A stretch of DNA of 7,665 nucleotides from Thiobacillus sp. UBA6918 (GTDB lineage Bacteria; Pseudomonadota; Gammaproteobacteria; Burkholderiales; Thiobacillaceae), in NCBI GenBank assembly GCA_002450925.1, contig DKAU01000158.1, forward strand, positions 1-7,665, given 5' to 3'. A program made the translations under genes and the position numbers. This document shows positions 1-5,734 of the stretch, in pieces (position 1 is the first letter of the stretch; every line of letters begins with the position of its first letter). Under the pieces are notes generated by a model that saw only the letters and a program-made list of their open reading frames with translations, searched no databases and was not told the origin of the DNA.

Positions 1-32
1 TGTGCGTAAAAGGCGTTCATTTTTTTCGCCAT
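1..32 (-). CDS. pfp: Probable PPi-dependent 6-phosphofructokinase, N-terminus only (partial, runs off the window)
   Basis: Only ten full codons lie in the window, reading MAKKMNAFYA. An AGGAGA ribosome binding site (positions 41-46) sits 8 bases upstream of the ATG, so a real gene start here is well supported. From memory of the family, PPi-dependent phosphofructokinases of beta- and gammaproteobacteria often begin with a short lysine-rich stretch followed by NAFYAQSGGVT, which this matches as far as it goes. Such enzymes reversibly phosphorylate fructose 6-phosphate with pyrophosphate in the cytoplasm. A position directly downstream of adk would fit, since adenylate kinase and pyrophosphate metabolism both touch the energy charge. 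The identity rests on very few residues. The existence of the gene is much more certain than its name. Confidence 0.55.
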   Translation of the reverse strand, partial: MAKKMNAFYA

Positions 33-50
33 GTTGATGGTCTCCTGTCC

Positions 51-89
51 AAATCAAAAAACAAAAACGCCAAGCCCATGGCTTGGCGT
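51..89 (-). terminator. Strong intrinsic terminator after the adk/hypothetical-gene transcript
   Basis: On the minus strand a perfect 10-bp stem (ACGCCAAGCC paired with GGCTTGGCGT, plus-strand positions 80-89 and 67-76) with a 3-base loop is followed by a T-rich run (TTTTGTTTTTTGATTT, positions 66-51). It begins 4 bases past the stop codon of the 120-residue gene, so it ends that transcript. There is no T-run on the other side, so it acts in one direction only. It leaves just 18 bases before the next start codon. Confidence 0.85.
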
Positions 90-93
90 CAAA

Positions 94-456
94 TCAATAA
101 GGCGCTTCCTTGCCCTCACCGGTGGAAGCATGGTCCGCCTGGACACGCAGCAGGTTGATAACGCAATCGCCCAGATTGTCGTACTCCTCCTTGCCCGTGC
201 CATAACGGCGCAACACCCGGTAGAAGAACATGCAGCGATAACGCGAGTCACCCGTCTTCGACACGATGAAATGGCAACCTTGTTCATCTTCCCAGTAGAT
301 TCCCGGACAAATCGTCAGTTCCCGATCATCCGGAAACAGGCGAACTTCGGTCTCCACATCCTGGGTCTCGATGTCCTTACCGTAGCGCTCCTTGAGGGTG
401 CTTGCCACCACCCAGCGCTCGGAATCCGTGAACTCGGGAGCCTTGTTACCGCTCAT
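94..456 (-). CDS. Conserved-looking hypothetical protein downstream of adk (120 aa)
   Basis: I do not recognise this family. The 120-residue product looks soluble: it is rich in charged and aromatic residues and has no signal peptide or membrane segment. It has four cysteines (C50, C61, C75, C98) that do not form a CXXC pair. The centre (about 52-85) is dense in aromatic residues and reads like a compact alpha/beta fold. The gene starts 18 bases after the adk stop codon, has an AAGGA close to its ATG, and ends 4 bases before a strong terminator, so it is the last gene of the adk transcript. Normal codon use and tight spacing argue for a real gene. A role linked to adenylate kinase or nucleotide metabolism would be a guess from position alone. 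Confidence 0.8.
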   Translation of the reverse strand: MSGNKAPEFTDSERWVVASTLKERYGKDIETQDVETEVRLFPDDRELTICPGIYWEDEQGCHFIVSKTGDSRYRCMFFYRVLRRYGTGKEEYDNLGDCVINLLRVQADHASTGEGKEAPY

Positions 457-474
457 GTTTCCTTACCAAATCCC

Positions 475-1131
475 TCAGGCGCCCAGGCCCTTGAAAATGG
501 AATCGCGAATCTCATCGACCTTGCCAACGCCAGCGATCTTCACGTACTTGGGCGCGCCGGCTTCGCCGCTCTTGCCCCAGTCACCGTAGTACTTCACCAG
601 CGGCTCGGTCTGAGCGTGGTAAACGTCCAGACGCTTCTTGACGGTTTCTTCCTGGTCATCGTCACGCTGGATCAGGTCTTCGCCGGTCACGTCGTCCTTG
701 CCTGCCACCTTGGGCGGGTTGAACACAACATGGTAAGTACGGCCGGATGCCACATGCACGCGACGGCCAGACATGCGCTTGATGATTTCTTCGTCGGCCA
801 CGTCAATTTCAACCACGTAGTCGATGGGCACGCCGGCAGCCTTCATGGCTTCGGCCTGAGGAATGGTGCGGGGAAAACCGTCGAACAGGTAACCGGCCTT
901 GCAGTCGTCTTCCTTCAGGCGCTCTTTCACCATGCCGATGATGATGTCGTCGGAAACGAGGCCGCCCGCATCCATGATGGCCTTGGCTTTAATGCCCAGC
1001 TCGGAGCCTGACTTGACGTGCGCGCGCAGCATGTCGCCGGTGGAAATCTGCGGAATGCCGAACTTTTCCTTGATGTAGTTGGCCTGGGTACCTTTGCCCG
1101 CGCCGGGGCCGCCGAGAAGAATCAAACGCAT
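475..1131 (-). CDS. adk: Adenylate kinase
   Basis: Cytoplasmic enzyme catalysing ATP + AMP <-> 2 ADP, which sets the adenylate energy charge. The 218-residue product has the P-loop GGPGAGKGT at residues 7-15, the NMP-binding segment from about 30, and DGFPRT at 84-89. A long-form LID domain spans about 122-160, between SGRRVH (121-126) and RDDDQEETVKKR (157-168), with the catalytic arginines expected at R123, R157 and R168. The LID carries no four-cysteine zinc site. It uses the hydrogen-bonding type instead (HVVFNPPKV...DDVTGEDL), as in E. coli. Length matches the long bacterial form (about 214-220). The ATG is preceded by GAGGTG with a 5-base spacer. The gene is separated from kdsB by about 110 bases holding a hairpin, so it may have its own promoter, and it is followed 18 bases later by a small gene in the same transcript. 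Confidence 0.98.
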   Translation of the reverse strand: MRLILLGGPGAGKGTQANYIKEKFGIPQISTGDMLRAHVKSGSELGIKAKAIMDAGGLVSDDIIIGMVKERLKEDDCKAGYLFDGFPRTIPQAEAMKAAGVPIDYVVEIDVADEEIIKRMSGRRVHVASGRTYHVVFNPPKVAGKDDVTGEDLIQRDDDQEETVKKRLDVYHAQTEPLVKYYGDWGKSGEAGAPKYVKIAGVGKVDEIRDSIFKGLGA

Positions 1132-1160
1132 GCTTACACCTCTTTGGGAAATGGAACTTG

Positions 1161-1190
1161 AAAACCCGCAAGCTTATTTCATGCGGGCTT
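1161..1190 (-). terminator. Hairpin between kdsB and adk: weak terminator or leader attenuator
   Basis: On the minus strand AAGCCCGCA (1190-1182) pairs with TGCGGGTTT (1170-1162), a 9-bp stem with one G-T wobble and an 11-base loop. Only a short T-run follows the stem (TTTTC, partly used in pairing), so termination would be inefficient. It lies 30 bases upstream of the adk start codon. It could end the kdsB operon transcript, damp read-through into adk, or form part of the adk leader. The rest of the gap contains an A/T run (about 1201-1215) but no -35/-10 pair that I would call. Confidence 0.4.
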
Positions 1191-1244
1191 CACACCGAAG
1201 TTAATTTTTTTTATTAGTGGATAAAGGGCCGGGATGCCCCTGAT

Positions 1245-2003
1245 TCAGGCCTGGAAAAGCCTTCTGACCCGTTCCAGGTCCTCAGGCGTATCCACACCCG
1301 CCCCGGGCGCCTCGGGCGTGACCGCCACGGCAATTCGATAGCCATGCCACAACGCACGCAACTGCTCCAGCATCTCGAACCGTTCCAGGGAGGCAGGCGC
1401 GAGTCCGGCAAACTCCCGCAGGAATTTGGCACGATAGGCATACAAACCGATATGCCTCAAAACCGGCATCCCATCAGGCAGGGAAACCTCGGCCGCTGCA
1501 AAAGCATCACGCGGCCAGGGAATCATGGCGCGCGAGAAATACAGCGCATACCCTTGCTCGTCAGTCACCACCTTCACTACATTGGGATTGCGAAAATCCT
1601 CGGTGCTGAAAATGGGATGCGCCAAGGTGGCAATTGCTGCCTGCTCATGCAGAGTCAGACACAACGCGCACTCGCGTATCAGTGAAGGCGCGATCAGCGG
1701 TTCATCGCCCTGAACGTTGACGATGATATCGTCGTCCGCGCAGTCCAGAATCTCCGCCACTTCTGCCAGTCGATCCGTACCCGAAGCGTGCTCGGCGGAA
1801 GTCATCAGCGCACGGTAGCCGGCGGCTTCCACAGCCTTGAGAACCCGCTCGTCATCGGTGGCGATGATAGCCTCGTCTGCGCCCGCCTCAGCAGCGCGTT
1901 CCGCCACCCTCACCACCATGGGCCTGCCACCAATATCCGCAAGCGGCTTGCCCGGCAACCTGGAAGAGGCATAGCGCGCGGGAATGACAACGCGAAATTT
2001 CAT
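1245..2003 (-). CDS. kdsB: CMP-Kdo synthetase (3-deoxy-manno-octulosonate cytidylyltransferase)
   Basis: Activates Kdo with CTP to CMP-Kdo for the inner core of lipopolysaccharide, in the cytoplasm. The 252-residue product has the nucleotide-binding start IPARYASSRLPGKPL (7-21), ATDDERV (48-54), EHASGTDR (71-78), NVQGDEPL (96-103) with the metal-binding aspartate D100, HIGLYAYR (184-191) and GVDTPEDL (236-243). Together these are diagnostic of KdsB. The open frame extends upstream to 2102, but those 33 extra residues overlap the preceding gene and are low-complexity. The ATG at 2003 gives the family N-terminus (MKFRVVIPAR) and lies 5 bases after the stop of the Trm112-type gene. No strong ribosome binding site is visible there, which suggests translational coupling. 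Length agrees with the family (about 245-255). Confidence 0.97.
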   Translation of the reverse strand: MKFRVVIPARYASSRLPGKPLADIGGRPMVVRVAERAAEAGADEAIIATDDERVLKAVEAAGYRALMTSAEHASGTDRLAEVAEILDCADDDIIVNVQGDEPLIAPSLIRECALCLTLHEQAAIATLAHPIFSTEDFRNPNVVKVVTDEQGYALYFSRAMIPWPRDAFAAAEVSLPDGMPVLRHIGLYAYRAKFLREFAGLAPASLERFEMLEQLRALWHGYRIAVAVTPEAPGAGVDTPEDLERVRRLFQA

Positions 2004-2008
2004 CGGGA

Positions 2009-2200
2009 CTACTTGCGCACTTCTTCTTCGCCCGGCAACGCCCGCGCCTCCTCCGGCAACATCACCGGGATACCGTCGCGTATAGGGTATGCCAGTCGGC
2101 ACGGCGAGCAGACCAGTTCGGAGTTTTCACGTTGCAGCACCAATGGCCCCTTGCAAACTGGGCAAACGAGAATACCAATTATCTTTTCCATCGAATTCAT
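2009..2200 (-). CDS. Trm112/YcaR-family zinc-ribbon protein (63 aa)
   Basis: A small protein with two CXXC pairs, C13/C16 (CPVC) and C31/C34 (CSPC), followed by LAYPIRDGIPVMLPEEAR. This is the typical Trm112/YcaR (formerly UPF0434) layout. Related proteins act as zinc-binding partners of methyltransferases in eukaryotes. The bacterial role is unsettled, although the gene is commonly found between lpxK and kdsB, as here. The start at 2200 is 2 bases after the stop of the GGDEF gene, with only a weak AGG upstream. A second ATG three codons later (2191) is possible. It ends 5 bases before kdsB. With so little space on each side, its translation is probably coupled to both neighbours. Confidence 0.92.
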   Translation of the reverse strand: MNSMEKIIGILVCPVCKGPLVLQRENSELVCSPCRLAYPIRDGIPVMLPEEARALPGEEEVRK

Positions 2201-2202
2201 GA

Positions 2203-3279
2203 TCAGGCCTGTCCCGATTTACTCTTGTAAAGCTTGATGTCGGCCACGCTCAACAAGGTTTCCAGATCATTGCCATCGACCGGCGCCTGACTCATCCCCA
2301 GGCTTATGCCAAATGGCAATCCGTTTCCTCTTGACCACAGGTGAATGCGGTCCTCAATACGGGCTGCGTGTTGCTTGGCCAGCAACTCACCGCTCTCGAT
2401 CAACACAACAAATTCATCACCGCCCCATCTGCACACCAGATTAGATTCTGTTGACTCTTCCAGAATCTTGCCGACTTCCTGGAGCACCCGGTCACCGGCG
2501 GCGTGACCGAACCGGTCGTTAACGCTCTTGAAATCATTGATATCCACAAACAGGAGTGTTTTGGGAGAATCGGCCGAGGCGGATTCAAGCACTTTACCCG
2601 CGTCCTCGAAGAAACCGTTTCGATTCAAAACGCCAGTCAAGGCATCATAGCGGCTCCGATAGGCCAGCAACTTGCGCTGATTGTCCACCTGCCCCATGAG
2701 CATGAAGGCGTAAAACACCAGCACTGACCAGAAGAGTCCATAGAAGAGGTCAGCTGCAGAAACGTTGAAGCCGCCAAGACGATAGCGGACGCCATAACTC
2801 AACACCAGTCCCAGCGTGGCAACGACAGCTGATTCCGCGAATGGCCGCATGCCGTAGCGCATGCCGTTGCCGAATACGACCATCAAATAGGCAAGTGCCG
2901 AAGGTGGCACAGGGTAAGGATCGTGAATGACACTGATGGTGACCATGAACATGTCTACCATCATGCTTAACCTCAACGACATCACGCTGATATTGCGCAT
3001 TGCCAGAATAAACAGCACGGTGTTCACGACAAAATACAGGCCGTAGATAACAAGCAATGCGTCCAGCGACAATATGAGCGGCCGATATCCTTCAATGGTC
3101 AGGAAGAAAAGGCTGCCCAGCGCAAAAAAGACATAGCGCGTCATGAACTGCACCGCTATCTGGACCTTCTGCGGCCACCAGTATCCCTGGCTGTCCAGCT
3201 TGGGGCCATTGCTTTCTTCCTGGTCGGCCAGCCGGGATATCGTCCTGCGGTCAAGCAAATAACGGGTGTTGTCGCTCAT
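2203..3279 (-). CDS. Membrane-anchored GGDEF diguanylate cyclase
   Basis: Predicted to make cyclic di-GMP from two GTP at the inner membrane. The 358-residue product has a hydrophilic N-terminus (1-40), then about five or six hydrophobic segments (roughly 45-62, 68-92, 98-117, 126-140, 148-163, 177-196), a short linker (DNQRKLLAYRSR), and a GGDEF domain from about 210. The domain has DALTGVLNRNGF (212-223), VDINDFKSVNDRFGH (245-259) and an intact RWGGDEF (284-290), so it should be catalytically active. The usual allosteric inhibitory RxxD just upstream of GGDEF is not present; TESN stands there. I do not recognise the membrane sensor as a named MASE type. GGAGG with a 6-base spacer precedes the ATG, a stronger site than those of its neighbours. 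It lies 25 bases after lpxK and 2 bases before the Trm112-type gene, inside what is otherwise a lipid A/Kdo operon. Confidence 0.93.
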   Translation of the reverse strand: MSDNTRYLLDRRTISRLADQEESNGPKLDSQGYWWPQKVQIAVQFMTRYVFFALGSLFFLTIEGYRPLILSLDALLVIYGLYFVVNTVLFILAMRNISVMSLRLSMMVDMFMVTISVIHDPYPVPPSALAYLMVVFGNGMRYGMRPFAESAVVATLGLVLSYGVRYRLGGFNVSAADLFYGLFWSVLVFYAFMLMGQVDNQRKLLAYRSRYDALTGVLNRNGFFEDAGKVLESASADSPKTLLFVDINDFKSVNDRFGHAAGDRVLQEVGKILEESTESNLVCRWGGDEFVVLIESGELLAKQHAARIEDRIHLWSRGNGLPFGISLGMSQAPVDGNDLETLLSVADIKLYKSKSGQA

Positions 3280-3304
3280 TTACATCCTCCGTTTGGCTGG
3301 CCAT

Positions 3305-4306
3305 TCAAAATCTGGCCAACTCCCCTTTCATCCACTCCTCAAGATTTTGTGAAGGCATGACGCGCAATTCAAGCGCCCACCACTCCGGCCCAACAAAGCT
3401 TTTGCATTTTACCGCGTCCTTTTCCGTCATCACCACGACTGCATCCCGATCAATATCCCCTTCCGTGAAAAGGTGATGATCAGCAAACAAGCTGGACCGG
3501 AAGTTTATTCCCAGCTTTTTGAGGGAAGCCAGGAAATTCCCAGGTCTTGCGATGGCAGCTACAGCCTGTATCTGCCTGTCCCCGGAAACGGGCAGCAATT
3601 CGACAAACTCTCCACTGGCAAGCTTACGGAACCCTGCCGGCTCGTGACGAACGCTGAATACCGGCACGCTCGCCTTGACATCTGAAGTCACATCATCGCG
3701 CTGCGACAGAATCAGCGCATTCGATTTGCCAAGCCTGGAAACCGGCTCGCGCAAGGGGCCGGCAGGCAACAGCCAGCCATTGCCAAACAGGCTTCGCGCA
3801 TCCGCCAGCACCAGCTCCATGTCACGTTGAAGGCGGTAGTGCTGCAAGCCGTCGTCCGACACGATCACATCCACCTCGAGATGACTCGCATGAAGCAGAC
3901 GCGCCGCAGCAAGCCTGTCGGCGCCCACCACAACCGGAACTCCGGTCTTGTCATGAATCAGCAACGGCTCGTCACCCACCTCATCAGCCGTGCTGTCGGC
4001 GGACACGCTGCACAGTCCATTGTTGCGCCGTCCATAACCCCGGCTTACCACGCCCGGGCTACGGCCCTGCGATTTCAGCCACTCAACCAGCCAGATGACA
4101 AATGGCGTCTTGCCGCTTCCCCCCACCGTGAGATTCCCGACGACGATCACCGGCACACCGGGGTGATCAGAAGACAGGACGCCCCATCGATACAAATTCC
4201 GGCGCAGCAGAACGGCCATGACAAACAGCAGCGAAAAAGGCAAAAGCAGAAAATTGAAAAGTCCCTTGCGGGACCAGAAGGCCTGAACGTCAAAGGGCGC
4301 GTTCAA
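3305..4306 (-). CDS. lpxK: Tetraacyldisaccharide 4'-kinase (lipid A biosynthesis)
   Basis: Phosphorylates the 4' position of the lipid A disaccharide precursor with ATP on the cytoplasmic face of the inner membrane, the step before Kdo addition. The 333-residue product has an N-terminal hydrophobic helix (about 16-34), the P-loop GNLTVGGSGKTPF (57-69), SRGYGRR (88-94), DEPLLI (112-117), DDGLQHYRLQRD (151-162), LLPAGPLREP (179-188), ADHHLF (275-280) and MTEKDAVK (293-300). All are LpxK signatures, and the length is normal. The start codon is TTG at 4306. It is the first possible start after the exbD stop codon, which lies in the same frame one codon (CCC) upstream, and no ribosome binding site is visible. 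The next methionine (M30) would delete most of the membrane helix, so TTG is preferred. Translation probably depends on ribosomes finishing exbD. Confidence 0.96.
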   Translation of the reverse strand: MNAPFDVQAFWSRKGLFNFLLLPFSLLFVMAVLLRRNLYRWGVLSSDHPGVPVIVVGNLTVGGSGKTPFVIWLVEWLKSQGRSPGVVSRGYGRRNNGLCSVSADSTADEVGDEPLLIHDKTGVPVVVGADRLAAARLLHASHLEVDVIVSDDGLQHYRLQRDMELVLADARSLFGNGWLLPAGPLREPVSRLGKSNALILSQRDDVTSDVKASVPVFSVRHEPAGFRKLASGEFVELLPVSGDRQIQAVAAIARPGNFLASLKKLGINFRSSLFADHHLFTEGDIDRDAVVVMTEKDAVKCKSFVGPEWWALELRVMPSQNLEEWMKGELARF

Positions 4307-4309
4307 GGG

Positions 4310-4726
4310 TCAGTTGTCGTTACTTTGAGTAGCAAACGTAATGCGTGCAAGCCCGCTGCGCCGCGCGGCTTCCATGATGTTGATGACCGACTGATGCGTA
4401 GCCTTGGAATCAGCATTGATTACCACCACGACATCGGCATCACCCTTGGCAATACCCGCCATGGTGCTGCTCAGTGCCTCCAGGGAAGAAGCAACGTTTT
4501 TCTCGTTGACCTGGTAATGCCCCAACGCGTCAACAGCCACCTGTATGGTCTTGGGTTTTTGCGGGCTTTTCTCGCCTGCCGCCGTGGGCAGGTTGATTTT
4601 CAGTTCGGAGTAGCGCGCATAGGTCGTGGTAACCATGAGAAAAATCAGGATCACCAGCAGCACATCTATCAACGGGATCAGATTGATCTCGGGTGCTTCG
4701 CGATGATAGCCACGCTTGAAGTTCAT
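4310..4726 (-). CDS. exbD: ExbD/TolR-family proton-channel subunit
   Basis: Inner-membrane partner of ExbB in a motor that uses the proton gradient to energise an envelope process, classically TonB-dependent uptake. The 138-residue product has a short cytoplasmic N-terminus, one membrane helix (about 16-36) carrying the essential aspartate in INLIPLIDVLL (D21), and a periplasmic domain containing the conserved VVVINADSKATHQSVINIMEAA stretch in two parts (about 98-108 and 109-120). Length is typical. AGGA with a 7-base spacer precedes the ATG, and the gene begins 16 bases after exbB. No tonB is present in the window. Members of this family linked to lpxK are common in Betaproteobacteria, and their true partner protein is uncertain, so ExbD, TolR and other family names are hard to separate from sequence alone. 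Confidence 0.93.
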   Translation of the reverse strand: MNFKRGYHREAPEINLIPLIDVLLVILIFLMVTTTYARYSELKINLPTAAGEKSPQKPKTIQVAVDALGHYQVNEKNVASSLEALSSTMAGIAKGDADVVVVINADSKATHQSVINIMEAARRSGLARITFATQSNDN

Positions 4727-4742
4727 GCAGGTGTCCTAGTCG

Positions 4743-5348
4743 TTAAACCCGTTCACCGTGGATGATCTCCACGAGCTTGATCGCCTGCTGCTCCATGTCC
4801 ACAGCAAGATTGTCGACGCGGGCGCGGAAAAAGCGGTAGAAAATCATGGCGGGGATGGCAACGATCAGGCCGAAAGCCGTGTTGTACAGAGCGACGGAAA
4901 TCCCGTGCGCCAGGATTGCCGGGTTGCTGCCCGAGGGTGTTTGCGAACCAAAGATCTCGATCATGCCAACCACCGTACCCAGCAGGCCCAGGAGCGGTGC
5001 GACAGTTGCAATGGTTCCAAGCGACGTGAGAAAACGCTCAAGGTCATGAACCACGACGCGGCCGGTTTCCTCGATGGCTTCCTTCATTACCTCGCGCGAG
5101 CTCTTAACGTTCTTGAGGCCAGCGGCCAGTATCTGTCCGAGCGGAGAATCATCGGCAAGCTTGGACAGCATGTCACTGCTGACTCCATTCGATTTCAGTT
5201 CATTGATGACATTGGCAAGCAGGCCGGCTGGCGCTATCTCAGGAGGGCGCAGGGAATAGAACCGTTCTATGATGATGGCAAGCGCCAGGACAGATGCAAG
5301 AATCAGGGGCCAAATCGGCCACCCGGCCGCCTCGATGATGGCTAACAC
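4743..5348 (-). CDS. exbB: ExbB/TolQ/MotA-family proton-channel subunit
   Basis: Polytopic inner-membrane subunit that forms the proton channel with ExbD. Counted from the GTG at 5348, the product has 201 residues. There is a membrane helix at about 8-30 (WPIWPLILASVLALAIII), a cytoplasmic loop, and two helices at about 108-133 (TIATVAPLLGLLGTVVGMI, the family signature) and 145-170 (ALYNTAFGLIVAIPAMIFY). The open frame continues to a TTG at 5369. I prefer the GTG because GGAG lies 7 bases upstream of it and the resulting N-terminus (MLAIIEAAGWPIW) looks like the usual start of family members, whereas the TTG has no binding site. It is first in the putative six-gene operon and is read away from xseA. 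Confidence 0.93.
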   Translation of the reverse strand: MLAIIEAAGWPIWPLILASVLALAIIIERFYSLRPPEIAPAGLLANVINELKSNGVSSDMLSKLADDSPLGQILAAGLKNVKSSREVMKEAIEETGRVVVHDLERFLTSLGTIATVAPLLGLLGTVVGMIEIFGSQTPSGSNPAILAHGISVALYNTAFGLIVAIPAMIFYRFFRARVDNLAVDMEQQAIKLVEIIHGERV

Positions 5349-5380
5349 GCGCACACTCCACTCAAACAAAGAACAGTGCG

Positions 5381-5409
5381 ACTTTATCCTGCGCTTCCGG
5401 ATTCGACAA
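5381..5409 (-). promoter_or_regulatory. Candidate sigma-70 promoter for the exbB operon
   Basis: On the minus strand TTGTCG (5409-5404) and TAAAGT (5386-5381) are separated by 17 bases. Each matches four of the six consensus positions. Transcription would start near 5374 and give a leader of about 26 bases before the GTG start of exbB. Spacing and location are right, but the hexamers are only moderate matches. Confidence 0.35.
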
Positions 5410-5531
5410 GCACATGAAAAGATCGGCTGAAATTTCCTGTACTTTGTCGCGGTTTGTCAGCCCGAAAAACATGGCACAAGAACTTGAAGGGCACCAAACC
5501 GCGCACGGTTCGAATTTTTCTTTATCATCCG

Positions 5532-5546
5532 GTCCATGCCATGGAC
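5532..5546. repeat. Perfect inverted repeat GTCCATG-C-CATGGAC
   Basis: Seven-base perfect half-sites with a one-base centre, just upstream (plus sense) of TTATAAAA at 5547-5554. The near-zero spacer fits a dimeric regulator's operator better than an RNA hairpin. No regulator can be named. Confidence 0.5.
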
Positions 5547-5596
5547 TTATAAAAGGACGACACATCAAGAGCGCTGAAAAAGTTCTCCACATTTTC

Positions 5597-5605
5597 TGTG
5601 GATAA
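5597..5605 (-). promoter_or_regulatory. DnaA box (TTATCCACA), perfect match
   Basis: TGTGGATAA on the plus strand is the exact complement of TTATCCACA, the strongest form of the DnaA box. It is flanked by near matches: TTCTCCACA at 5583-5591 (plus, one mismatch), which makes an inverted pair with it around a 5-base spacer, and TGTGCAAAA at 5609-5617 (minus sense, one mismatch), 12 bases downstream in the same orientation. Confidence 0.6.
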
Positions 5606-5691
5606 AACTGTGCAAAAGCCCACTCTAGACTTCCTAACTATGCTGTTTCAAAAGAACTTTCTGTCATCGCTTATTCATGAAGCAATTATTT

Positions 5692-5707
5692 ATTGTTTAA
5701 AAACAAT
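5692..5707. repeat. Inverted repeat ATTGTTT-AA-AAACAAT in the AT-rich stretch
   Basis: Seven-base perfect half-sites with a two-base centre, preceded at 5674-5681 by the palindrome TTCATGAA. It lies about 85 bases upstream of the xseA start and could be an operator or part of an easily melted region. AT-rich sequence makes chance dyads more likely. Confidence 0.4.
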
Positions 5708-5725
5708 GAATTACAAACTTCGCAT

Positions 5726-5734
5726 TTATGCACA
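5726..5734 (+). promoter_or_regulatory. DnaA box (TTATGCACA), consensus match
   Basis: Matches the consensus TTATNCACA at every position. It lies 120 bases from the other perfect box at 5597-5605 and in the opposite orientation. It overlaps an imperfect inverted repeat, GCATTTATGC (5722-5731) and GCATAAATAC (5747-5756). Confidence 0.5.

Noticed and set aside
31..1011. A 326-codon open frame on the plus strand across the hypothetical gene and adk
   Set aside because: It is antisense to adk, whose motifs are unambiguous. The translation resembles no family and is a typical GC-rich shadow frame.
1216..1224. A DnaA-box-like site (TTATCCACT) upstream of adk
   Set aside because: It has one mismatch and stands alone. 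Single near matches are expected by chance in several places in a window of this size.
2004..2102. A 33-residue N-terminal extension of KdsB
   Set aside because: It overlaps the Trm112-type gene in another frame, is low-complexity, and lies upstream of the conserved family start.
3827..4765. A 312-codon plus-strand open frame across lpxK and exbD
   Set aside because: It is antisense to two well-supported genes and its product is low-complexity and rich in H, R and Q, as shadow frames often are.
5362..5605. Small open frames in the intergenic region (76 codons minus, 63 codons plus)
   Set aside because: They overlap each other, lack ribosome binding sites and give no recognisable product. 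The minus frame also runs into the exbB leader. I cannot exclude a small protein but cannot support one.
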